A DNA stretch of 64,000 nucleotides, taken from contig NZ_JARHUJ010000015.1 in NCBI RefSeq assembly GCF_029223285.1, forward strand, positions 1 through 64,000, read 5' to 3'. Positions 26,384 through 34,824 of this stretch are shown here, piece after piece; the stretch's first letter is position 1; every line of letters begins with the position of its first letter. A program made the position numbers and the translations under genes. The notes under the pieces are model-generated. The model had not been told where the DNA came from. It saw only the letters and a list, made by a program, of their open reading frames with translations, and made no database searches. This DNA comes from Paraflavitalea sp. CAU 1676 (GTDB lineage Bacteria; Bacteroidota; Bacteroidia; Chitinophagales; Chitinophagaceae).

Positions 26384-29362
26384 ATGAAAACTTTCTACAA
26401 ATGCCTGTTTGTATTAATGGGTATGCTATGTATTGCCGGTGGCCGGTTAAAGGCTCAATCGTTTCCCGCCGGCTTTCAGGCAACGCAGCTGGCCACTGGC
26501 CTCAATCCCACCGATATGAAATTTTCGCCCGATGGGCAGTACCTGTTCATTACGGATAAAACCGGTAAAGTGTTCGTGGTCGAAAATGATTTGCTGCGCA
26601 CATCGCCCTTACTCGATCTGGCGTCGGTTATTTTTACGGATGGTGAAAAAGGATTGACGCATGTTTGCATCGATCCCGACTTTTCGACCAACCATTACGT
26701 TTATCTTTATTTCACGGTGAGGGGTAGCAGAACGATCTCTGCCGCCAACAGGATCAGCCGTTTTACGTTTGATCCTGCTACTTACACCTTGGGTAACGAG
26801 TTTGTGCTCACGACCCTGCAGGATATGGTTGGCCCCATACATACGGGCGGAGCCATGAACTTTGGGAAAGACGGTAAGCTGTATGTGACCACCGGCGAGT
26901 CGAGCCATCCTATCCTCGCGCAGGACTTCCAAAGCCAGCTCGGCAAAATATTACGGATGAACAAGGATGGGTCCATTCCTACCGACAATCCCTTCTACAA
27001 TGACCTAACCGGCAACCTGCGTTATATCTACGCATTGGGTCTTCGCAATCCTTATGCGGCCGACATTCACCCGGTTACCGGCCGCTACCTGGTTTGTGAT
27101 GTGGGACAAAACACCTACGAAGAGATCAATGATATTAAACCAAAAGGGAATTATGGCTGGCTGACTATAGAAGGCCCTATCCAGTCGGGTACAACACCCC
27201 CCGATAACTATCAGAATCCGATCCTGTATTACGATCATGACGAAGGTTGCGCTATTGTAGGTGGCGTGTTTTATGCGCCGGCCAACCCTTCCTTCCCGGC
27301 CGAATATGTAAACAAGTTCTTCTACGGCGATTATTGCAACGCCACTATTAAAGTAATGGACCCCGATAGCTATCAGGTAATGGGTACATTCGGTTCGGGC
27401 CTTAAACGCCCGGTGGCCTTTGCCGTAAAACCCAGTGGTGAGTTCTACTACCTCGATCGTGGCGGCACTCCGCACTCGGGCGAAGAAGATGTGGATGGCA
27501 TCCTGTGGAAAGTGACGTATACCGGTTCGCTGGCCCCAGTGATAGGAGCGCAACCGCAAACGACCATTGTATCAGTTGGCGGCACAGCTTCGTTCTCCGT
27601 ACTTGCCAACGGTCTTGGACTTACTTATGAGTGGATGAAAGATGGAACGCCGATCCCGGACTCCGATTCATCGTCGGTTGTTTTGCCGAATGTAGTGTTG
27701 ACGGATAGCGGTGCGCTGATCACCTGCAAAGTGACCAATGGTTTTGGACAAGCGATCAGTCAGCCGGCGGTACTACGGGTAACCTCCAGGCTGCCACCAG
27801 TGCCGCTCATTAACCTGCCCGTTGCCGGCATTACTTATGTGGCCAATTCAACAATGCAGTATAGTGGAATGGCAACGGATGACGTAGACGGCCTCCTTCC
27901 TGCCAATAAATTAACCTGGAAGATCGATTTCCACCACGATACCCATTACCACCCGGGTCTGGATGCAACGCCCGGCAATGTGGCCAGTGGTTCTTATTTC
28001 CTGCCGGGTAATATTGAAGTGTCGGACACGGTATGGTACCGTATTTACCTCACGGCCGAGAACAGTCTTGGGTTGAAAGCAACGGTATATCGTGAAGTAT
28101 ATCCGGAAAAGGTGACGTTGCGCATACGTTCGATGGTGAATGGTCGGCTGGCTGCCATTCCGATTAACCTGGATGGTACCATTTCCGAACCGCAAACCGA
28201 CAAATTGAGTGTGAAGGGGGTAAGCCGCAGCATCAATGCGCAGGCTACCTACACGGTGAATGATACCCTGTTTACTTTTGTAGGATGGGGTAATGGCAAT
28301 ACCTATCCCGCACTCAATATCGTTACACCCAATGCGGATACCACAATTACGGCATTGTACCACAAAAGCTTCGTGTTTGCCGGTGAGGGATTGAAAGGCG
28401 AGTATCGTACGAACTCTACCAGCTTTACCGGACCCGTTACGCTCACGCGTATCGACCCGGCCATCAATTTCTCCTGGCCTGAATCGCCCGGACCAGGCAT
28501 GAGCCAGAATAATTTTACCGTGGTTTGGGAAGGGTACGTGCAGCCAAGAACAAGCGGTGCGTACACTATCTACCTGGATAATAATAAGAGTCATGCGGAA
28601 CTGTTCTTCAATGACGCCATGCTGATCGACAGGAATCCGGGCGGTTCTATCGGCGGCGATAAGGCAGTTGTGAACCTTACCGCCGGTTCCAAATACAAGG
28701 TTCGCATCCAGTATTGGGCAGGCTATTACGACACTTCAACGATCAACCTGCAGTGGAGTGGCCCGCGCGTGTTCAAGCAGGTGATCCCTGTGACTTCCAT
28801 GTATACCCTCGAATCGGCCCTGCCGGTGATATTCTCCGAATTTACGGTGCGCCCCGTTAATGCCCAGTTGCAGCTGAATTGGAAAGTGGAGCAGGAAAGC
28901 CATGTAAAAGGATATGCCGTAGAAAGGCGTAGATCGGGTGCAGGCGCCTTCGAAACCATCGCCTTCTTCGACGCCACCGGTACCGATCGCTATCAGTATG
29001 CCGATAAGGAGGTACAGGCCAATACGCTTTACCAATACCGGATCCGGGAAGATGACCTCGATGGCCGCTCAACGTATTCGGCCATCCGGAATGGCCGGTT
29101 GAGTGGTGGCGTTGATTTTGATTATATCATCGTACCCAATCCGGTAGATGTGAACAGGCAGGTGCAGTTGGTGTTCACGCAGGCCGTAGGGGTGGCCGAA
29201 GTGCAGTTGATAACACCCGATGGCAAGGTGTTGCAGCAACAAAGGATGACCGCGGCCGGACAAACCATGAGTTTGCCGCTCAAAGGAGTGGCGGCAGGCA
29301 CTTATTACCTGAAAGTAATTCAGGGAGGCCAAGTGGTAGTGAAGAAATTGCTGGTGCAATAA
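26384..29362 (+). CDS. Secreted PQQ sugar-dehydrogenase-like protein with Ig, PA14 and T9SS domains
   Basis: This large exported multidomain protein has a signal peptide (1-25), then a six-bladed propeller of the soluble glucose/sorbosone dehydrogenase type (about 28-380: GEKGLTHVCIDPDF, MVGPIHTGGAMNFGKDGKLY, ALGLRNPYAADIHP, GNYGWLTIEG). It is followed by an Ig-like domain (about 395-470), linkers, a PA14 sugar-binding-type domain (about 666-805), an FN3-like stretch and a T9SS sorting domain (about 918-992, VPNPVDVNRQVQLVFTQ). It probably oxidises or binds sugars at the cell surface; whether it binds PQQ is untested. A strong terminator follows. Confidence 0.88.
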   Translation: MKTFYKCLFVLMGMLCIAGGRLKAQSFPAGFQATQLATGLNPTDMKFSPDGQYLFITDKTGKVFVVENDLLRTSPLLDLASVIFTDGEKGLTHVCIDPDFSTNHYVYLYFTVRGSRTISAANRISRFTFDPATYTLGNEFVLTTLQDMVGPIHTGGAMNFGKDGKLYVTTGESSHPILAQDFQSQLGKILRMNKDGSIPTDNPFYNDLTGNLRYIYALGLRNPYAADIHPVTGRYLVCDVGQNTYEEINDIKPKGNYGWLTIEGPIQSGTTPPDNYQNPILYYDHDEGCAIVGGVFYAPANPSFPAEYVNKFFYGDYCNATIKVMDPDSYQVMGTFGSGLKRPVAFAVKPSGEFYYLDRGGTPHSGEEDVDGILWKVTYTGSLAPVIGAQPQTTIVSVGGTASFSVLANGLGLTYEWMKDGTPIPDSDSSSVVLPNVVLTDSGALITCKVTNGFGQAISQPAVLRVTSRLPPVPLINLPVAGITYVANSTMQYSGMATDDVDGLLPANKLTWKIDFHHDTHYHPGLDATPGNVASGSYFLPGNIEVSDTVWYRIYLTAENSLGLKATVYREVYPEKVTLRIRSMVNGRLAAIPINLDGTISEPQTDKLSVKGVSRSINAQATYTVNDTLFTFVGWGNGNTYPALNIVTPNADTTITALYHKSFVFAGEGLKGEYRTNSTSFTGPVTLTRIDPAINFSWPESPGPGMSQNNFTVVWEGYVQPRTSGAYTIYLDNNKSHAELFFNDAMLIDRNPGGSIGGDKAVVNLTAGSKYKVRIQYWAGYYDTSTINLQWSGPRVFKQVIPVTSMYTLESALPVIFSEFTVRPVNAQLQLNWKVEQESHVKGYAVERRRSGAGAFETIAFFDATGTDRYQYADKEVQANTLYQYRIREDDLDGRSTYSAIRNGRLSGGVDFDYIIVPNPVDVNRQVQLVFTQAVGVAEVQLITPDGKVLQQQRMTAAGQTMSLPLKGVAAGTYYLKVIQGGQVVVKKLLVQ

Positions 29363-29382
29363 ACGACCCTATGCTATAAACG

Positions 29383-29420
29383 AAAAGCGGATCAGCTTCG
29401 GCTGATCCGCTTTCTTTTTT
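29383..29420 (+). terminator. Strong hairpin terminator
   Basis: AAAGCGGATCAGC, TTCG tetraloop, GCTGATCCGCTTT, then a T-rich tail. It ends the rightward gene and, with the flanking A-run, may also serve the leftward lpxB transcript ending at 29440. Confidence 0.85.
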
Positions 29421-29439
29421 ATGCCGGCGCGTGGCCCTT

Positions 29440-30564
29440 TCAGTTCTTATGATCTTGTAAATATTGTACAATGCTGGCGGCTGCCTTGGCCGATGCGTGG
29501 CCACCCTGGCTCAGCAATGCTTTCAGTTGCGTGTAGTCGTGTTGTAATTGCTGGCGGCGTTGGGGGTTGTTCAGCAGTTCATTTAGTTCCAGTTTCAGGT
29601 TGGCGGCAGTAAGGTCGTTCTGGATCAGTTCCTTTACTACCAGTTTGTCCATGATCAGGTTTACCAGCGAGATGTATTTCACTTTGATGAGCCTTTTGGC
29701 GATCTGGTAGGAGATATTGCTGCCTTTGTAACATACAACTTCGGGAACGCCGAAGAGGGCAGTTTCGAGGGTGGCGGTGCCGGAGGTCACCAAGGCTGCC
29801 GTCGATTGCATCAGCAGGTTGTAGGTTTTGCCGCTCACGGCCGATACATTCGGGTAACCAGCCAGCAGTCCTTCGTAGAAGGCGTCTTCCTGTCCGGGCG
29901 CCTTGGCCACCACAAACTGCAGGGCGGGAAATTCCTTGCTTACTTCGAGCATGATGGGCAGTTTTTTCAGGATCTCCTGTTTTCTGCTGCCTGGCAACAA
30001 GGCCACGATGGACTTACCGCTACCGGTAAGGTCTACTGGGGCAGGGGTGTTCTGGCGTTCGGTCACTACTTCCACCAGCGGGTGGCCAACATATTCCACC
30101 TCCCAGTTCCATTTATCGTGGTAGTAGTCTTTTTCGAAAGGGAGGATCACCAGCATCTTGTCGATGCATTGTTTCATCTTCTTTACACGGTTCTCTTTCC
30201 AGGCCCATACCTGGGGGGAGATATAATAAATAACGGTAATACCCTGTTCTTTGGCCCATTCGGCAATGCGGAGGTTGAAACCGGGATAGTCGATCAGGAT
30301 AAGCGTATCGGGTTTGGAAGCGAGGATATCCTCTTTACACAATTTGAGGTTGCGCAGGATGGTGCCCAGGTTCATGACCACTTCAATAAATCCCATGAAC
30401 GCGAGGTCGCGGTAGTGTTTCACGAGCTCGCCGCCGGCGGCCTGCATAAGATCGCCGCCCCAGCACCGGATGGTGGCAGTGGTGTCGAGCTTTTTCAATT
30501 CCTTGATGAGATTACTTCCGTGCAGATCTCCCGAAGCTTCCCCGGCTATAATGTAATAACGCAT
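29440..30564 (-). CDS. lpxB: Lipid-A-disaccharide synthase
   Basis: It joins UDP-diacylglucosamine and lipid X to make the lipid A disaccharide (GT19, peripheral inner-membrane enzyme). The start MRYYIIAGEASGDLHGSNLI is the family hallmark; SPQVWAWKENRV, LPFEKDYY, YVGHPLVE, LLPGSRKQEI and SGTATLETALFGVPEVVCY are all present. The length (374 aa) is normal. It is the last gene of the leftward operon surE-membrane protein-lpxB, 50 bp after the middle gene. Confidence 0.96.
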   Translation of the reverse strand: MRYYIIAGEASGDLHGSNLIKELKKLDTTATIRCWGGDLMQAAGGELVKHYRDLAFMGFIEVVMNLGTILRNLKLCKEDILASKPDTLILIDYPGFNLRIAEWAKEQGITVIYYISPQVWAWKENRVKKMKQCIDKMLVILPFEKDYYHDKWNWEVEYVGHPLVEVVTERQNTPAPVDLTGSGKSIVALLPGSRKQEILKKLPIMLEVSKEFPALQFVVAKAPGQEDAFYEGLLAGYPNVSAVSGKTYNLLMQSTAALVTSGTATLETALFGVPEVVCYKGSNISYQIAKRLIKVKYISLVNLIMDKLVVKELIQNDLTAANLKLELNELLNNPQRRQQLQHDYTQLKALLSQGGHASAKAAASIVQYLQDHKN

Positions 30565-30614
30565 GCTATTCCTAAGGTTTCGGCTGCAATGTAACTAAAA
30601 GTCACGGATGCGGT

Positions 30615-30911
30615 TTACAACGAAAACTTCAGGAGCATAGCGGCAATGGCGTAAACCAGCGTAATGGCAAAGATGCCTTTAGCTGTTTTATCGCGCCGGG
30701 TATTGATGTAAATAGTGAAGAGCGCGATGTTTGCAATGAGGCAGGGTACCGATATGGCGGTCACCTGGTTCTTGTTCTGCGCAACGAATGTTAGGAAATC
30801 GTTAACGGTATACAGCGGATAAAACTTGGCGTAGTAATAGATCACCAGGCTGAGTAAGGGCGCTATAAAGCCGAGTAAGATGCCAAAGCGGAGGTTGTCT
30901 TTTTTGAGCAT
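30615..30911 (-). CDS. Small membrane protein between surE and lpxB
   Basis: The 98-residue protein from ATG 30911 (MLKKDNLRFGILLGFIAPLL) has three predicted hydrophobic segments (about 9-29, 50-69, 78-95). Its start overlaps the surE stop (TAATG), so translation is coupled. I do not recognise a named family; a similar gene seems to be kept between surE and lpxB in relatives, from memory. A role near lipid A or the envelope is a guess from position. Confidence 0.75.
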   Translation of the reverse strand: MLKKDNLRFGILLGFIAPLLSLVIYYYAKFYPLYTVNDFLTFVAQNKNQVTAISVPCLIANIALFTIYINTRRDKTAKGIFAITLVYAIAAMLLKFSL

Positions 30912-31696
30912 TAGAATTTCCACATTTTTTGCAGTTTGTCCTTAAGAACGTAATTCGTCAGATCAAATTGTACGGGTACCACACTCACGTAATTATTTTC
31001 CAACGCCCATACATCGGTGTCCTTCCCTTTATCGAAATTGACGAACTCGCCGGTGAGCCAGTAGTATTTTCTGCCATTGGGGTCCTTGCGCTCCAGGAAG
31101 TCTTCCTCGTATTTGGCATATGCCTGGCGGCAGATACGGATACCCTTGATGAGTTTTTCTTCTACTGCCGGGAAGTTCACATTGAGCACGGTATGCTTGT
31201 CGGCCTTGCGTTTCAGCATCTGCTCCACGATGATGCGGGCATATTTGCGCGCGGCATCGAAATTGGCTTCAATGCTATGGTCGAGCAGGGAGAAGCCGAT
31301 GGAAGGGATGCTTTCGATGGCAGCTTCCACAGCGGCCGACATGGTGCCGGAGTAAATGACATTGATGGAATGGTTGGCGCCATGGTTGATGCCGCTGATA
31401 CAGAGATCGGGCTTGCGGTGCAGTACCTTATCGACCGCCAGCTTTACACAATCTACCGGAGTGCCGGTACACTGGTAAGCTTCTATGCCTTCAAAATATT
31501 GAACTGGGGTGAGGCGGAGGGGCTGGCCGATGGTGATGGCATGTCCCATGCCCGATTGGGGTTTGTCGGGGGCTACTACCACAATCTTACCGAGATCTTT
31601 AACAGCTTCCACCAGGTTGCGTATACCAGGGGCGGTAACGCCATCGTCGTTGGTGACCAGGATAACAGGTTCGTCTTTTTTCTTCGCTTTGGCCAT
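30911..31696 (-). CDS. surE: 5'/3'-nucleotidase SurE
   Basis: It is a metal-dependent phosphatase acting on nucleoside monophosphates. ATG 31696 (MAKAKKKDEPVILVTNDDGV) is chosen because the upstream frame is not family-like. Metal ligands lie in TNDDGVTAPGI and SGINHGAN; the latter and SGTMSAAVEA are signatures. The length (261 aa) is normal. It is the first gene of a leftward operon with the small membrane protein and lpxB. Confidence 0.95.
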   Translation of the reverse strand: MAKAKKKDEPVILVTNDDGVTAPGIRNLVEAVKDLGKIVVVAPDKPQSGMGHAITIGQPLRLTPVQYFEGIEAYQCTGTPVDCVKLAVDKVLHRKPDLCISGINHGANHSINVIYSGTMSAAVEAAIESIPSIGFSLLDHSIEANFDAARKYARIIVEQMLKRKADKHTVLNVNFPAVEEKLIKGIRICRQAYAKYEEDFLERKDPNGRKYYWLTGEFVNFDKGKDTDVWALENNYVSVVPVQFDLTNYVLKDKLQKMWKF

Positions 31697-31823
31697 ATTG
31701 AATTTTGAACAGGGAACAAAAGTGCTAAATATTTCTATCAGCACAAAAAGAAAGCGTTAGCACGCCTGATGGGTTAAGGATAACTTTCGGCAGTATTACG
31801 GGCAGGAACAAGTTGTGTGCAGT

Positions 31824-32501
31824 TCAGGCAGGCTGCCAGTGCAGCGGTTGCGAAGCGATCTGCCGGATGTCGGGCACAGTATAGATCACAGAACCCTCTG
31901 CCGTGTTGTGGACAGCATAGATCAGTGCATTGATCATTTGGCCGATGGTCACCAGGCCCTGTTCGCGTGCCTGGTTGCGGCTGGCGGGAAAAAGCGATGC
32001 GAGGCCGTAGAAGGGCAGCAACAGAACGGGCCACCAATGCCCCGGTCCCAGAACATACCAGGGCCTGATGATGGTACTGGGAATGCAGGTGTGGGTAATT
32101 AGTTTTTCGCCCATGGCGCGCACGAGCTGATATTCTTTCATGAGCTGGCTGGGGTATTGGCTCACACTCATATAAATAAAATGCTGCACATGAGCCAGGG
32201 AAGCGGCGAGGGCGGCTTCGCGGATAGAGACGCCGTCGATGGCCCGGAAAGCTTCTTTTTTGCGGGGAGAGGGGTGGGGAACACCTACCAGGTGAATGAA
32301 AATGCAGTGCTCCGGCACCAGGTGTTGGTAGGTAGCCGCGTCCAGGGCATTACCGATCACGGCCTCGCAGCCAGGCGGCAGTTTGTGGGCTGATTGCTTG
32401 CGGATCAACGCTTTAACGTGAAAGTCGCCTTCTTTCAGCAAGGCTTTGATCAGCCTTTTTCCAATATATCCGGTACCACCGGTTATGAAAATCTCCTTCA
32501 C
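31824..32501 (-). CDS. NAD(P)-binding extended-SDR/epimerase-like protein
   Basis: The Rossmann motif TGGTGYIGK is at the very N-terminus when the GTG at 32501 (VKEIFITGGTGYIGKRLI) is used; the longer ATG frame from 32594 adds a 31-residue stretch that overlaps a hairpin and looks noncoding. Further motifs are IHLVGVPHPSP, FIYMSVSQYPS and IRPWYVLGPGHWW, typical of NmrA/atypical SDR proteins. It probably acts on an electron carrier or a sugar nucleotide; substrate unknown. Length is about 225 aa. Divergent from atpG. Confidence 0.78.
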   Translation of the reverse strand: MKEIFITGGTGYIGKRLIKALLKEGDFHVKALIRKQSAHKLPPGCEAVIGNALDAATYQHLVPEHCIFIHLVGVPHPSPRKKEAFRAIDGVSIREAALAASLAHVQHFIYMSVSQYPSQLMKEYQLVRAMGEKLITHTCIPSTIIRPWYVLGPGHWWPVLLLPFYGLASLFPASRNQAREQGLVTIGQMINALIYAVHNTAEGSVIYTVPDIRQIASQPLHWQPA

Positions 32502-32528
32502 GGCAATTCGGTTTATTAAGTATACGAA

Positions 32529-32590
32529 ATGCGGGGTAGGATTGGTTTTCAAGCCTGCCCCGCATTTTGGGCCCGGCAGGCCGGATTTTT
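32529..32590. promoter_or_regulatory. Two mutually exclusive hairpins upstream of atpG
   Basis: Stem 1 pairs 32529-32540 with 32554-32565 (ATGCGGGGTAGG/CCTGCCCCGCAT, one G-U). Stem 2 pairs 32553-32559 (GCCTGCC) with 32575-32581 (GGCAGGC) and leads to a T-run at 32586-32590. The two share bases, as attenuator and antiterminator do. It lies between the divergent SDR and atpG genes. Confidence 0.35.
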
Positions 32591-32623
32591 CCACAGCGGG
32601 ATGGAAATCCGGACGCTATGCGC

Positions 32624-32631
32624 TACCTTTG
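32624..32631 (+). promoter_or_regulatory. -7 box (TACCTTTG) before atpG
   Basis: This is an exact match to TAnnTTTG, 71 bp before the atpG ATG. No clear -33 TTTG at 19-21 bp upstream. Confidence 0.4.
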
Positions 32632-32702
32632 CCGCCGATTAAAAAAGGGTACGTTTCCTCCGGGAAACCATTTTTAATAGCAAACTTTTCAACCCTCCAT
32701 AC

Positions 32703-33584
32703 ATGGCAGGCCAATTAAAAGAAGTACGTAACAGGATCAAATCGGTACAGAATACGCAGCAGATCACCAAGGCAATGAAAATGGTGAGTGCCGCCAAATT
32801 GCGTAAAGCCCAGGACGCTATCATCCAGATGCGCCCTTATGCCCGCAAACTGCAGGAAGTATTGAGCAATATCGTAAGCAGTGCTGATGGTGAAGTGGGT
32901 ATCAATCTGGCTGTGGAAAGACCGGTTGAAAAAGTATTGCTGATCGTGATCACCAGCGACCGTGGATTGAGCGGTGCTTACAACGCCAATGTCATCAAGC
33001 TGGCGAAAGCAACCATCAACGAGAAATATGCTGCACAGGCTGCCAAGGGCAACGTGCATATCTGGAACATTGGTAAAAAAGGATTTGAACATTTCTCCAA
33101 GAACAAGTTCAACGCCGACGAGACTTATAAAGACATTTTCCTCCATCTCACCTTCGAAAACGTACAGGCTTGTGCGCAGGCTGCTGTAAAAGCATTCGAA
33201 AACGGTCAGTTTGATGTGGTAGAACTGGTGTACAGCGAGTTCAAGAACGCTGCCACCCAGCAGTTTACCCTCGAGCGTTTTCTGCCTATCCCCAAAGTGC
33301 AGGCCAAGGAAGGCGCCAAGAAGAGTGATTTCATCTTCGAACCTTCTCAACAGGAGCTCATTGCCGAACTGATGCCGAAGATCCTGAACACGCAGCTGTT
33401 CAAGGCAGTACTCGACGCTCATGCTTCCGAGCATGGTGCGCGTATGACAGCCATGGATAAGGCGACGGAGAACGCCAATGAGTTATTAAAGAACCTGAAG
33501 ATCTCTTACAACCGTGCCCGTCAGGCCGCGATCACTACCGAGCTTACGGAAATCGTGAGCGGTGCCGCCGCCCTGCAGGGATAA
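32703..33584 (+). CDS. atpG: ATP synthase F1 gamma subunit
   Basis: This is the central rotor subunit of F1Fo ATP synthase. The N-terminal helix (MAGQLKEVRNRIKSVQNTQQ, then ITKAMKMVSAAKLRKAQ) and the C-terminal helix (ARMTAMDKATENA, then ISYNRARQAAITTELTEIV) are diagnostic. The length (293 aa) is normal. The gene stands without atpA or atpD next to it; upstream is a divergent SDR gene and downstream is scpB. It has its own promoter-like box. Confidence 0.97.
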   Translation: MAGQLKEVRNRIKSVQNTQQITKAMKMVSAAKLRKAQDAIIQMRPYARKLQEVLSNIVSSADGEVGINLAVERPVEKVLLIVITSDRGLSGAYNANVIKLAKATINEKYAAQAAKGNVHIWNIGKKGFEHFSKNKFNADETYKDIFLHLTFENVQACAQAAVKAFENGQFDVVELVYSEFKNAATQQFTLERFLPIPKVQAKEGAKKSDFIFEPSQQELIAELMPKILNTQLFKAVLDAHASEHGARMTAMDKATENANELLKNLKISYNRARQAAITTELTEIVSGAAALQG

Positions 33585-33621
33585 TACCGGTTTTTGTTTA
33601 TTGCGTCCATAAACTGCCACT

Positions 33622-34734
33622 ATGGAAATAGGACATCTTATACCACATATCGAGGCCCTCATCTTTGCCAGCGATAAACCTTTGACCGGATTGGAACTGA
33701 CCGATCTGATCAACAATGCCTTTGGGTTTATGGAAGATAAGATCGTACTCGACCAGGTTGAATCCGCGCTGGAAGGGATCGTGGAAAAGTATAGATCAGA
33801 GTTCTATCCATTCGAAGTAAAGGAAAGCGGCGGTGGCTGGCAATTCCTTACCAAGAGAGATTTTCATAAAACGGTTGCCCAGCTCAACGGCGAAAAGTTC
33901 CTGAAACGACTTTCGTCAGCAGCGCTGGAGGCCCTCTCCATCATAGCTTATAAGCAACCTGTTACCAAAGCAGAGATTGAAGCCATACGGGGTGTAAGCA
34001 GTGATTACGCCATTCAAAAGCTGCTTGAAAAAGAACTGATCGTGATCACCGGCCGCAATGAAGCATTGCCCGGTCATCCGCTTGTATATGGTACCTCCAA
34101 GAACTTCATGGACTATTTCGGCATCAACACTGCCGAAGACCTGCCCAAGCTGAAGGAGGTATTTGATGAAACGATCGTCAACGCTACTAACGTAACCGAA
34201 GCCATTGCGCAGCAGCATGCCGGTGAGGATGCTGAAGTTGCAGGTGGCGAAGAAGCCATCCTGGCGGTGGGAGAGAATGGTGAATTGATCCAGGGTATTG
34301 AAACCACCCCCTACATCAATGGAACTACGGTAGCGTACGAAAGTGAAAACCAGGAGGGTGAAAACGCGGCGGAAGACGAAGAGATTGATGAGGAAGCAGA
34401 AGCTACTGCTGATGAAAGTGAAGAAGATGAATCAGGGCAAGATATAGAAGAAGGGGATAATGAAGAAGAAGAAAGCGACGAAGACGGAGAAGACGAAGCC
34501 GAGGAGGAAGATGAAGAGGAAGTAGAAGAGTCTGATGAAGACGAGGATAATGAAGCAGGCCAGGATGAAGAGGAAGAAGGAGAAGACGAAGAGGAGAGCG
34601 ACGACGAAGATGGTGAAGGCGACGAAGACGACGAAGACGACGAAGAGACTGATGAGGACGACGAGGAAGAGGATGCTGAAGATGCCGGTGATGAGGATGA
34701 TGATAACGACGATGATAAGGACGGCCGCAAATAA
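33622..34734 (+). CDS. scpB: Segregation and condensation protein B with long acidic tail
   Basis: ScpB works with ScpA and SMC in chromosome condensation. Residues 1 to about 185 are a complete ScpB (HIEALIFASDKPLTGLELTD, LSIIAYKQPVTKAEIEAIRG, PGHPLVYGT). After a linker, residues about 241-370 are almost only Glu, Asp, Ser and Gly, roughly 130 residues. ScpB proteins are normally near 200 aa. The tail is encoded by purine-rich GAA/GAT/GAC repeats (34342-34731). It follows atpG by 37 bp and ends before a strong terminator. Confidence 0.93.
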   Translation: MEIGHLIPHIEALIFASDKPLTGLELTDLINNAFGFMEDKIVLDQVESALEGIVEKYRSEFYPFEVKESGGGWQFLTKRDFHKTVAQLNGEKFLKRLSSAALEALSIIAYKQPVTKAEIEAIRGVSSDYAIQKLLEKELIVITGRNEALPGHPLVYGTSKNFMDYFGINTAEDLPKLKEVFDETIVNATNVTEAIAQQHAGEDAEVAGGEEAILAVGENGELIQGIETTPYINGTTVAYESENQEGENAAEDEEIDEEAEATADESEEDESGQDIEEGDNEEEESDEDGEDEAEEEDEEEVEESDEDEDNEAGQDEEEEGEDEEESDDEDGEGDEDDEDDEETDEDDEEEDAEDAGDEDDDNDDDKDGRK

Positions 34735-34772
34735 CCGCACCGATTCATTTGAGATATAGTTTTTTGAGATAC

Positions 34773-34805
34773 AAATGTCACAGCTGCTGCTGTGACATTT
34801 TTTTT
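34773..34805 (+). terminator. Strong terminator after scpB
   Basis: AAATGTCACAGC, loop TGCT, GCTGTGACATTT and a run of T. The stem is perfect, 12 bp. It separates scpB from lysA. Confidence 0.88.
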
Positions 34806-34824
34806 ACCAGTATATTCGCGAACT

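Noticed and set aside
32502-32594. Upstream ATG of the SDR gene (32594)
   Set aside because: The extra 31 residues precede the Rossmann motif, overlap a hairpin and look noncoding; GTG 32501 fits the family better.
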